Shown here: piece by piece, positions 1 through 5,495 of the stretch
Layout of the letters: the number at the start of each line of letters is the position of its first letter
Numbering within the stretch: the stretch's first letter is position 1
NCBI GenBank assembly: GCA_016181165.1
Contig: JACOZU010000013.1
Span: 1-10,878, forward strand
Source: Candidatus Woesebacteria bacterium
Lineage (GTDB): Bacteria; Patescibacteriota; Microgenomatia; UBA8517
Length of the DNA stretch: 10,878 bases
Reading direction: 5' to 3'
The notes under the pieces: generated by a model
Told to the model about the DNA's origin: nothing
The model's input: the letters and a program-made list of their open reading frames with translations, nothing else
Database searches by the model: none
Translations under genes and position numbers: made by a program

Positions 1-867
1 CGGTTCATCCATCGGCCAATTCCAGCTACCTCTAGGATTAATTGTGCCGTAATAGCCGTATTGGTCAGGCCCATATGAATAGCTGGGGGAAATTGGTCTT
101 AAGAACTCTCCTGGATCTTTTATCGCCCCACCCTGATGAACCTCGAAATGAAGGTGTTGACCAGAAGAACATCCAGAGGCTGAAGGAATTACTCTTCCAA
201 TAACTTCTCCCTCGGATACATTTCTTAAAAAAGTCTCCTTACCCTGACCCAAAATAACGGCGAGCTCAGCACGCGCTGCGGCCAAAAGCTGCTGGTATTT
301 CTTTTCGTCATTTTTGGTTACAGCCAGGAGTGCGGCCTTTTCCTGCTTCTGTCTAGCCAAATTTGATTTCTGTTTCTCAAGTTCCTTCTGCAAGTCCTCC
401 TGGTCGGTTTTTTCTCCTTGATATGTTGTTTGGGCCGCTTGAAGGCGGGAAAGAAGGTCCCTGTCGGCCTGCTGAATCTTTTGCAGGTAATGGAACCTCG
501 AAACCGCCCCCGTTAGATCGGGAGCGGAAATAAGAAGTAGAAATGAATCCCCAACCCTCGCCATTTTATAGGTTTCAACCGCTCTTGAAGAAAAGGCATT
601 GGAAAGAGCATCGAGGGAAGTTTCGAGTTGGTCGTCTTCGGTTTGCGCAATTTTTAGGGTGGTCAGTCTTATTTGGGCATCAAACTGGGCGATTTGATTG
701 GATAAAGTCTTTGACTGAGCCGAAAGACGACTTAGCTCATTTTCGTAACAATTTATTCTCTCGGTAAGATTGGAAATGTCCTGACACGTTTGAGCTAAAA
801 CCTTATTGATGAAGATTGAAAATGTTAAGGTTAGAAAAAGAAGAGCAAGAAAAACTATTCTTTTCAT
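1..867 (-). CDS. Secreted coiled-coil M23-family (EnvC/PcsB-like) peptidoglycan hydrolase or activator, 3' end outside window
   Basis: This is an open frame of 289 codons that runs off the left edge without a stop. Residues 1-25 form a signal peptide: MKR, a hydrophobic core, then a VLA-Q cleavage site. Residues about 30-95 and 125-205 are heptad-like, Gln/Glu/Lys-rich coiled coil. A short M23-like piece follows, with GEVIGRV (220-226) and a metal-ligand motif SGQHLHFEV (H238, H240). The upstream half of an M23 domain (HxxxD region) is absent before this motif. The frame continues through a Tyr/Gly-rich linker and GSWNWP at 280-285, so the rest of the catalytic domain probably lies beyond the edge. 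The start ATG overlaps the stop of the shifted ftsX tail (ATGA), which implies translational coupling. The EnvC/PcsB role, cell-wall cleavage under FtsEX control, is inferred from coiled coil plus M23 plus position. Whether this copy is catalytic cannot be decided here. Confidence 0.82.
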   Translation of the reverse strand, partial: MKRIVFLALLFLTLTFSIFINKVLAQTCQDISNLTERINCYENELSRLSAQSKTLSNQIAQFDAQIRLTTLKIAQTEDDQLETSLDALSNAFSSRAVETYKMARVGDSFLLLISAPDLTGAVSRFHYLQKIQQADRDLLSRLQAAQTTYQGEKTDQEDLQKELEKQKSNLARQKQEKAALLAVTKNDEKKYQQLLAAARAELAVILGQGKETFLRNVSEGEVIGRVIPSASGCSSGQHLHFEVHQGGAIKDPGEFLRPISPSYSYGPDQYGYYGTINPRGSWNWPMDEP

Positions 868-986
868 CGGTTTCGGCGGGCCCGGGATACGGCCAGGAAA
901 CTCCCCGAAAGGGCCAGGCCCAACCCGATTATAAGCTCGCCGACAAGGATTATGGCAAAAAGACCAAAAAGATTCAGGGTTCCTTT
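864..986 (-). pseudogene. ftsX: Displaced C-terminal tail of FtsX (last TM helix) in a different frame
   Basis: Beyond the ftsX stop at 985-987, the frame one base further downstream reads 40 codons to TGA at 864-866. It encodes GTLNLFGLF, then a hydrophobic helix, then a basic end RARRNR. A hydrophobic helix with GELI followed by a GSFLAV segment and a short basic tail is how FtsX proteins normally end. The tail frame is blocked upstream by TAA at 999-1001, so the frame change must fall at about 985-998. The tail stop overlaps the start of the M23 gene as ATGA, the coupling expected at the true end of ftsX. Joining the frames gives about 272 residues, still short of the roughly 295-300 usual for this type. 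The region around the third TM helix and its loop therefore also appears to be missing. Confidence 0.72.
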
Positions 987-1683
987 AGGAAGAATAAATT
1001 AAGGCTTCTAAAATAATCGGACTTCTGATAAAGGCGGGTGTTGCCCCAATTAAGTTCAAGATTTCTATTTCACCTCTTCTTGTCGTAATTCTCATTCCGG
1101 TTATAACAAGAATGACCAAAAGGGAGGTTCCGGCCAAAACCCCCACAAAAATGCCTCCGCCGATTCTTAGATACAGCGTCAGCGTTCTTAACCGGCCGAC
1201 GACATCCTCCAGAGTTTTCTCTCCTCCTAGGCTGGCCGTAAAGCCGACGGAATCAACAATTCCCTCCTTCTTAACTTCATTGATTACTTCTTGGGCGAAT
1301 GAAAGGTCGGTCACCGAAAACTCGAGAGAGGCCGGGAAAATGGTCGGGCTAACCAGTTCGGAAAGAAGCGGATTGTCACTCGTTGCCTGTTTATAAATTT
1401 CCAGCGCTTCTTCCTTGGAAACGTAGCGAACGTCTTTGACCCGCTCATCCCCCGAAAGTTTATTCTGAAGGGCCGAAACCTGCTCCGGGGTAATCTCGTC
1501 TTTTAAGAAAGCGATGATTTGGGGCCTGGTCTCAAAATAATTCAGGAGATTGGCCGAGGAGTAAACCAAAACCGCCAGCATTGTGCCCATAAAAAAAGTC
1601 AGAGTCAGGACAAAAAGTGCGGCCAGCGCCTGAAAGGGAGACCTCTTGATATAATCTAAGGCGGTTTTTACATGAATTTTCAT
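985..1683 (-). CDS. ftsX: Cell division protein FtsX, frame interrupted near the 3' end
   Basis: FtsX is the membrane subunit of the FtsEX complex at the division septum. It relays ATP hydrolysis by FtsE to cell-wall hydrolases outside the membrane. The 232-residue open frame has a short cytoplasmic N-terminus, TM1 at about 17-43, an extracellular domain at about 44-170 with the family motif PQIIAFLKDEI (54-64), TM2 at about 172-197, and the conserved cytoplasmic segment RRGEIEILNLIGAT (202-214) followed by IRSPIILEA. The frame stops just where TM3 should begin, and the rest lies out of frame at 864-986. The start ATG at 1683 directly follows the ftsE stop with no gap, so the two are translated in tandem. 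The stop may reflect a real mutation, an assembly error or, less likely, a +1 shift at TCC-TAA. Confidence 0.88.
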   Translation of the reverse strand: MKIHVKTALDYIKRSPFQALAALFVLTLTFFMGTMLAVLVYSSANLLNYFETRPQIIAFLKDEITPEQVSALQNKLSGDERVKDVRYVSKEEALEIYKQATSDNPLLSELVSPTIFPASLEFSVTDLSFAQEVINEVKKEGIVDSVGFTASLGGEKTLEDVVGRLRTLTLYLRIGGGIFVGVLAGTSLLVILVITGMRITTRRGEIEILNLIGATPAFIRSPIILEALIYSS

Positions 1684-2382
1684 TTAGACTTCCTCAACCT
1701 TGACTTTGATTTTAGGCTTTTCTTCCTTAGTCTGTCCAACCAGTTTTCCATCTTTAAGTTCAATGACTCTTTTTTTGAGTCTTGCCACAACGTGTTGGTT
1801 GTGGGTGGCCATTAAAATGGTCTTGCCCTCTTTATTTATTTTCTCGAATAGCTCCATTATGGCATCGGCGGTGTCCCAATCCAAATTTCCCGTGGGTTCA
1901 TCGGCCAGAATCAGTTTGGGGTTTATGACCAGGGCTCTGGCCAGAGAAACCCTTTGCAGCTCTCCTCCCGAAAGTTGGGCCGGAAAAAGCTCGCTTCGCT
2001 TATCAAGTCCGACCAGTTTAAGAACCTGGTTCACCCTCGCCTCCCATTCTTCCTGAGCTATGCCCAAGACAGACAGGGCAACCTCGACATTTTCCCTGAC
2101 GGTTCTTTCCGGAAGAACTTTATAATCCTGAAAAACCACTCCTATTTTTTGCCGCATAAAGGGGACTTTTTCTTCGGGTAAAGCTACAATATCCTCTCCG
2201 TCAAATTCTATTTGACCGGTGTCGGGCAGGATTTCCCTTAAAATGAGCTTAAGAATGGTGGTTTTGCCGGCTCCGGACGGGCCTGTAATAAAGACAAATT
2301 CTCCCTTTTTAACTTCGAAGGAAATATCCTCAAGGGCTTTAATATCGCCGAAGGACTTAGAAACGTGGGCAAATTTAACCAT
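1684..2382 (-). CDS. ftsE: Cell division ATP-binding protein FtsE
   Basis: This is the cytoplasmic ABC-type ATPase partner of FtsX, with 232 residues including a Lys/Glu-rich C-terminal extension. All nucleotide-binding motifs are intact: Walker A GPSGAGKT (34-41), Q-loop Q85, signature LSGGE (137-141), Walker B LILADE (157-162) followed by PTGNLD, and switch His194 in ATHNQH. DYKVLP after the Q-loop is typical of FtsE compared with exporter ATPases. ATG at 2382 begins right at the conserved N-terminal strand. No Shine-Dalgarno is seen. A weak promoter candidate (TTGAGT at 2415-2420, 17-base spacer, TACCCT at 2392-2397) lies just upstream, but readthrough from the preceding anchored-protein gene, 30 bases away, is at least as likely. 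The gene abuts ftsX. Confidence 0.95.
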   Translation of the reverse strand: MVKFAHVSKSFGDIKALEDISFEVKKGEFVFITGPSGAGKTTILKLILREILPDTGQIEFDGEDIVALPEEKVPFMRQKIGVVFQDYKVLPERTVRENVEVALSVLGIAQEEWEARVNQVLKLVGLDKRSELFPAQLSGGELQRVSLARALVINPKLILADEPTGNLDWDTADAIMELFEKINKEGKTILMATHNQHVVARLKKRVIELKDGKLVGQTKEEKPKIKVKVEEV

Positions 2383-2412
2383 ACACTAACCAGGGTAGCA
2401 GATGAAAAAGTT

Positions 2413-2886
2413 TTACTCAATCACTTTAATCTTACCAACGTCCATTAGCCAACCCGCCTCTCTTGCGGAAATGGTTTGTCCCCAGACTTGAACTTTTTTG
2501 CCGACGAAGCTCTGTAAGTCTATAACGGTTGAGGTCAAATAAACATTTTGGGAAGCTCCTCCCGGCCTGACCAAATGATGGGTTCCTTCGCCGTCGACTC
2601 CACCTTCTTCTAAAACTCCATCGGCGGTATCCTTAAATGTCGCTTCATCGGCAATCCCAGCTTCCTTTAGCCCGCTTGCGGCTCCCGGGACGGTCGGCGT
2701 TGCCCCTCCCCGACTACCCGAAAGAAGCCAGCCTGTCCCGACTCCCACCATCACCACCAAGACGGCGCCGACGATTAACGGCAGGTTGGATTTGAAATCA
2801 AACTTGGGAAACTTCTTTAAAACCGACGTCGGGATATTTACTTGGGGTCTTGGTATTGGTGTCTGGGGTACTCCTTGCTGTTCCAT
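2413..2886 (-). CDS. Single-pass membrane-anchored protein with C-terminal beta-rich (OB-like) domain, unknown function
   Basis: The 157-residue protein has a Pro/Gln-rich cytoplasmic N-terminus (1-33), one TM helix at about 35-55, a Gly/Thr/Pro linker, and an extracytoplasmic domain from about 100. That domain reads as a small beta barrel: LVRPGG, VYLTSTVIDL, FVGKKVQVWGQT, GWLMDVGKIKV. VGKKVQVWGQT resembles a strand-turn-strand of OB-fold proteins, but this is inference. I do not recognise a named family. The ATG at 2886 is preferred over a longer frame opening at 2919 because an extended -10 box (TGATATAGT) ends seven bases before it, which would place transcription initiation on the start codon. 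It lies between prfB and ftsE, so an envelope or division role is possible by context only. Confidence 0.72.
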   Translation of the reverse strand: MEQQGVPQTPIPRPQVNIPTSVLKKFPKFDFKSNLPLIVGAVLVVMVGVGTGWLLSGSRGGATPTVPGAASGLKEAGIADEATFKDTADGVLEEGGVDGEGTHHLVRPGGASQNVYLTSTVIDLQSFVGKKVQVWGQTISAREAGWLMDVGKIKVIE

Positions 2887-2893
2887 GCCTTCC

Positions 2894-2902
2894 ACTATAT
2901 CA
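2894..2902 (-). promoter_or_regulatory. Extended -10 promoter of the anchored beta-rich protein gene, leaderless
   Basis: On the minus strand the site reads TGATATAGT, an extended -10 (TGN plus TATAGT). Seven bases (GGAAGGC) separate it from the ATG at 2886, so the transcript should start at or next to the A of ATG. No convincing -35 box is seen at 17-18 bases, as is common with extended -10 promoters. The site lies in the short gap after the prfB stop. Confidence 0.55.
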
Positions 2903-2924
2903 CAAAACCAAAAAATCAACTACC

Positions 2925-3971
2925 TTAGGGCTTTAGCTTCAAATTAGCTTCGATGAATTCGTCGATTTCTCCGTCTAAAACCGCCTCGGGATTGGACGTC
3001 TCGACCTCGGTTCTTAAGTCCTTGACCATCTTATAGGGATGGAGAACGTAGGAGCGGATTTGTGTCCCCCAGGAGGCGGGCCGGTATTCGCCTTTAAGCT
3101 CTTTTTTGGTTTTCTTTTGCGCCTCTTTTTCGCGAAACCAAAGCTTGGAGCGAAGGAGACCTAAAGCATTTTTGCGGTTCTGTTCTTGGAAACGCTCGCT
3201 CTGGGCCGTCACCACGATACCGGTGGGTTTATGGGTTAACCTGACCGCCGTTGAGACTTTTTGGACATTCTGTCCCCCCTGTGAGGAGGCCCGGAAAAAC
3301 TGCCAGTCCAAATCCTCCTCTGACACCACGATATTCGGCAAATCGACTTCGGATAACTCGGGTAAAACCTCCACTAAAGCGAAAGAGGTCTGCCTAAGAT
3401 TATCGGCATTAAAAGGAGACTGCCTGACCAGCCGATGGGTTCCCGCCTCATTTTTGAGGTAGCCGTAAGCATACTGGCCTTCGACCTTAAAGGTGGCGCT
3501 TTTGACTCCCGCTTCTTCGCCTTCGCTAAGCTCAAGAGTGGTCGTTTTCCACCCCCGCCTTTCGCAAAACCTTAAATACATTCTGAGGAGCATGTTGGCC
3601 CAGTCCATGGCCTCGGTTCCTCCCTGGCCGGCATGGACTCCCACAATAGCATTTTTTTCGTCGTACTGCTCGGAGAGAAAAGAAACTAACTCAAGCTTCT
3701 CAATGTCCTTTTCAGCTCGGGCAACTTCGGCCAGATCGGAAATTGCCGAGACGGTTGCCGTTATTTCGTTAACCCCTTCGAGTTCTTTTGTCAGAGAGGA
3801 AAGTTCCTGGAGAGTCTTTTTGGCTTTTTCGGGGTCACCCCATAAATTAGGAGCCCCGGCTTCGGCCGATAAAATCGCCAACCTTTCCTTCTTTTTGGGA
3901 AGATTGAGGCCCTCTTTGAGCTTGGTAAGACGCAAGGATAATTCTTCGACTTTGGATTTGATGTCTTGCAT
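2925..3971 (-). CDS. prfB: Peptide chain release factor 2 (RF2)
   Basis: RF2 recognises UAA and UGA stop codons and triggers hydrolysis of the peptidyl-tRNA ester. The 348-residue frame has the N-terminal helical domain (1-105), the domain 2 entry GVHAGQGGTEAMDWA (111-125), the stop-recognition tripeptide SPF (185-187) that distinguishes RF2 from RF1 (PxT), the catalytic GGQ (232-234), and the C-terminal TQIRSYVLHPY and VLDG segments. ATG at 3971 is chosen over a GTG at 4013 because a TATACT -10 box sits six bases upstream of it and because MQDIKSKVEEL aligns with the start of RF2 proteins. The common programmed +1 frameshift (CUU UGA near codon 25) is absent: the region around residues 20-31 is continuous with no internal stop. 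Confidence 0.95.
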   Translation of the reverse strand: MQDIKSKVEELSLRLTKLKEGLNLPKKKERLAILSAEAGAPNLWGDPEKAKKTLQELSSLTKELEGVNEITATVSAISDLAEVARAEKDIEKLELVSFLSEQYDEKNAIVGVHAGQGGTEAMDWANMLLRMYLRFCERRGWKTTTLELSEGEEAGVKSATFKVEGQYAYGYLKNEAGTHRLVRQSPFNADNLRQTSFALVEVLPELSEVDLPNIVVSEEDLDWQFFRASSQGGQNVQKVSTAVRLTHKPTGIVVTAQSERFQEQNRKNALGLLRSKLWFREKEAQKKTKKELKGEYRPASWGTQIRSYVLHPYKMVKDLRTEVETSNPEAVLDGEIDEFIEANLKLKP

Positions 3972-3977
3972 GATTGA

Positions 3978-3983
3978 AGTATA
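3978..3983 (-). promoter_or_regulatory. -10 box TATACT of prfB, leaderless
   Basis: TATACT on the minus strand is followed by six bases (TCAATC) and then the prfB ATG at 3971. The start codon would therefore be the first or nearly the first transcribed base. The -35 region is weak (TTAAAT at 4001-4006, 17-base spacer) and overlaps the 3' end of the preceding gene. No Shine-Dalgarno is present. Confidence 0.6.
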
Positions 3984-4002
3984 GCTCAGCTGAACCTGAA
4001 AT

Positions 4003-4461
4003 TTAAGGCTCACAAATCATTTGGCGAGCTTTTGAGGACTCGGCGGGGTCCAGGCTCTGAAAAATATTAATCGCGTCCTCAACCGTCGGGTCTTCCTTGG
4101 CAACGGAGGGTGGAACCTCCTCGGTTACTCCCAAAACCTGGACCAATTTTGCTCTGCCTGCATCGAGGGCAGCTTGGATTGGCTGGGGAGCATTTTTCCA
4201 ACCGGCGATTTCGGTAATGGCGGTTCGGCCGCCAACGACCAGGAAACCTTCAAAAATAAGCGCCAAGAGAAAGCCGAAAAATAGTCCAAAAAGAGCGCCC
4301 TTTATCGACCAGCCGACGAGGCGTCTTCGAAATGAAGCCAGCGATAAAACCAAAAGAAATAAAAGGACGACGATGGCGCCGGCTTGGAGGTACGAAGTGG
4401 AAATATTAAGATTGCCAAGATCAAATTGGAAGGAACTACCGAGGATTTGGGCAAAATCCAT
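4003..4461 (-). CDS. Conserved two-TM membrane protein of unknown function
   Basis: The 152-residue protein has an amphipathic N-terminus, TM1 at about 24-43, a basic cytoplasmic turn FRRRLVGWS (44-52), TM2 at about 54-78 rich in Gly and Phe, and a soluble C-terminal part with EIAGWKNAPQPI (84-95) and an Ala/Pro-rich helix region ending MICEP. It is reminiscent of CvpA in the paired hydrophobic segments but is too short and lacks four helices, so I leave it unnamed. From memory it resembles an uncharacterised protein found beside prfB in Microgenomates genomes. The stop lies 31 bases before the prfB start. Upstream, TATCAT (4471-4476) nine bases before the ATG is a possible weak -10, lying inside the 10-bp palindrome at 4471-4480. 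Confidence 0.72.
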   Translation of the reverse strand: MDFAQILGSSFQFDLGNLNISTSYLQAGAIVVLLFLLVLSLASFRRRLVGWSIKGALFGLFFGFLLALIFEGFLVVGGRTAITEIAGWKNAPQPIQAALDAGRAKLVQVLGVTEEVPPSVAKEDPTVEDAINIFQSLDPAESSKARQMICEP

Positions 4462-4470
4462 ACCTATTTA

Positions 4471-4480
4471 ATGATATCAT
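4471..4480. repeat. 10-bp perfect palindrome upstream of the two-TM protein gene
   Basis: ATGATATCAT is its own reverse complement. It lies in the 28-base gap between the LytR_C-domain gene and the two-TM protein gene and overlaps the possible -10 elements TATCAT and TATGAT. It could be chance, a consequence of AT-rich promoter sequence, or a small operator. Confidence 0.3.
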
Positions 4481-4489
4481 AAGGGGAGG

Positions 4490-5134
4490 TTAAGGCGTTG
4501 GAGACGGAGACGGAGAAGGAGAGGGCGATGGGCTTACGGTTGGCTTGGGTGTGGCGGTCGGTGATGGCTTGGCCGTTGCTCCTTTTCTTAAACCGGTGAC
4601 GATAAGGACGTCGACGCTCTGGGTCGAAGAAGTTTTGACGTCCACATCTTTATAAACTTCTTCGAGCTTATCGGTTATCTCGTTTTTAACAGATTGTGAG
4701 GCGTTTTTTCCAAAAGTAACGGTTGTCTTAGTAGCGTCCTGACTCGAGGCATTTCCCGCTTTAATATCGGAGTATCCCAAATTCTTCAAAACTCCCTGTA
4801 GATAAGCTGCTTCTCCGGAAATTCCCGTACCGTTTTGGATTTCAATGGAGACGTCTTTTCTATCGGCCGGATTCAAGGTTGGCGTAGGCGCCGGTGTTGA
4901 GGTGGCAACTCCGCCAACGGTCGGAGAGGGCAGAGTTTCCTCTTCTTTTGCTCCTCGGCTAAAGAAATAGATTCCTCCCCCGCCGAGAATAAGGAGGCCG
5001 ATAACAATGAAAATCCACTTATTCGATTTTCCTTTGGGCTTAGGCTGGGACAGAGGAAAACCAACTTCAGGGGCGGCGGGAGAAGTATTTTCTTCTTGAG
5101 CCTTGACGGCCTCTTCCTGATTAGTCTCTTCCAT
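4490..5134 (-). CDS. Membrane-anchored LytR_C-domain protein with Pro/Ser-rich C-terminal tail
   Basis: The 214-residue protein has an acidic, Pro-rich cytoplasmic N-terminus (1-35), a single TM helix at about 39-58, a Thr/Pro linker (67-90), a compact domain at about 94-181 and a low-complexity Ser-Pro tail (189-214). The domain begins VSIEIQNGTGISGEAAYLQ and ends DVLIVTG, the pattern of the LytR cell envelope-related C-terminal domain (LytR_C, PF13399), which occurs in wall-associated proteins with or without a phosphotransferase domain. No LytR-CpsA-Psr catalytic domain is present. The start at 5134 is set by a strong promoter at 5147-5176; a longer frame opening with TTG at 5176 would start inside the -35 box. 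Likely function is an accessory cell-envelope role, unproven. Confidence 0.8.
   Translation of the reverse strand: MEETNQEEAVKAQEENTSPAAPEVGFPLSQPKPKGKSNKWIFIVIGLLILGGGGIYFFSRGAKEEETLPSPTVGGVATSTPAPTPTLNPADRKDVSIEIQNGTGISGEAAYLQGVLKNLGYSDIKAGNASSQDATKTTVTFGKNASQSVKNEITDKLEEVYKDVDVKTSSTQSVDVLIVTGLRKGATAKPSPTATPKPTVSPSPSPSPSPSPTP
4499..4534 (-). repeat. Imperfect hexanucleotide repeats encoding the (Ser-Pro)n tail
   Basis: The plus strand carries tandem copies related to GGAGAC (ggagac, ggagac, ggagaa, ggagag) that on the minus strand encode alternating Ser and Pro at residues about 200-212 of the LytR_C protein. Such tracts change length by slippage and mark an exposed, extended wall-spanning tail. 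Confidence 0.6.
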
Positions 5135-5146
5135 AATGGTGGCGAG

Positions 5147-5176
5147 AGTATAAAGTAGGCAAGATAGGCTTGTCAA
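5147..5176 (-). promoter_or_regulatory. Sigma70-type promoter of the LytR_C-domain gene
   Basis: A perfect TTGACA -35 (5171-5176), an 18-base spacer and a TATACT -10 (5147-5152) are followed 12 bases later by the ATG at 5134. The expected 5' leader is only about five bases and has no Shine-Dalgarno. The -35 overlaps the TGA stop of the preceding split gene. This is among the best-scoring promoters in the window by eye and fixes the start of the gene. Confidence 0.75.
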
Positions 5177-5495
5177 GAGGAGTTAGTCTCCCTTTGGTCT
5201 TGCTTATAAATAACCCTGGGATTATTAGAGGGAAGTATCCCCTCAAGGATTGGACCGGAGAGAAGACCCTTAATAAAGATAGAGTCAAGAATTCCTCCCC
5301 CAAAAACGATGGTTATTAAAAGAAGTATCGAGAAATCGAGCCAGTGATGAAAATGAATTCATAAATTTTTATACTGGGGAAAATCTCTATCCTTCTAATT
5401 TTTAGCCTCGGAAGGCGTTTATAGTTTCGGGAGTAAAGTCTGGAGAACAAAAAACTTCCCAGGAAAGCCAGTAGGAATGAGAAAATTTCATTCAT
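5173..5495 (-). pseudogene. Small membrane protein gene downstream of secA, split into two reading frames
   Basis: ATG at 5495 follows the secA TAA with no gap. Frame one (5316-5495) gives 59 residues: a hydrophobic N-terminal helix (about 4-20), then a basic stretch RNYKRLPRLKIRRIEIFPSIKI, ending out of context at TAA 5316-5318. From about 5355 a second frame reads IHFHHWLDFS, a hydrophobic helix, GGGILDSIF and a C-terminus to TGA at 5173-5175. This part is protein-like and makes sense only as the continuation. The second frame is closed upstream by TGA at 5359-5361, so the frames must be joined within 5316-5358 by a -1 step, meaning one lost base or two gained. Rejoined length is about 105 residues with two hydrophobic segments and a conserved-looking HFHHW motif. 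I recall similar small proteins in CPR genomes but no assigned function. It could be a true pseudogene, an assembly error or a recoded gene. Confidence 0.65.

Noticed and set aside
985..995. Programmed +1 frameshift at TCC-TAA in ftsX, like the prfB site
   Set aside because: Re-pairing from UCC to CCU is weak, there is no upstream Shine-Dalgarno-like stimulator, and the joined product would still lack TM3. A deletion explains the data better.
1700..2056. Plus-strand open frame of 118 codons opposite ftsE
   Set aside because: It is a shadow of ftsE, which carries every ABC ATPase motif. The antisense product is Ser-rich with no recognisable features.
3493..3984. Plus-strand open frame of 163 codons opposite prfB
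   Set aside because: It lies wholly antisense to a well-supported RF2 gene, has no domain-like pattern and no promoter, and mirrors the codon usage of the opposite strand.
4097..4471. Plus-strand open frame of 124 codons opposite the two-TM protein
   Set aside because: It is antisense to a protein with clear TM helices and shows no start signal of its own.
5134..5176. Upstream TTG start adding 14 residues to the LytR_C protein
   Set aside because: The TTG coincides with the -35 TTGACA. The promoter places the transcript start downstream of it.
5121..5303. Minus-strand open frame of 60 codons between secA and the LytR_C gene
   Set aside because: It starts with TTG, runs through the LytR_C promoter and start, and is in the third frame. 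The two frames of the split HFHHW gene explain this region better.
5361..5372. A run as a -1 slippery site joining the two frames of the split gene
   Set aside because: A slip at the A run (ATAAAAATT) meets TGA at 5359-5361 in the new frame, so it cannot reach the HHW segment.
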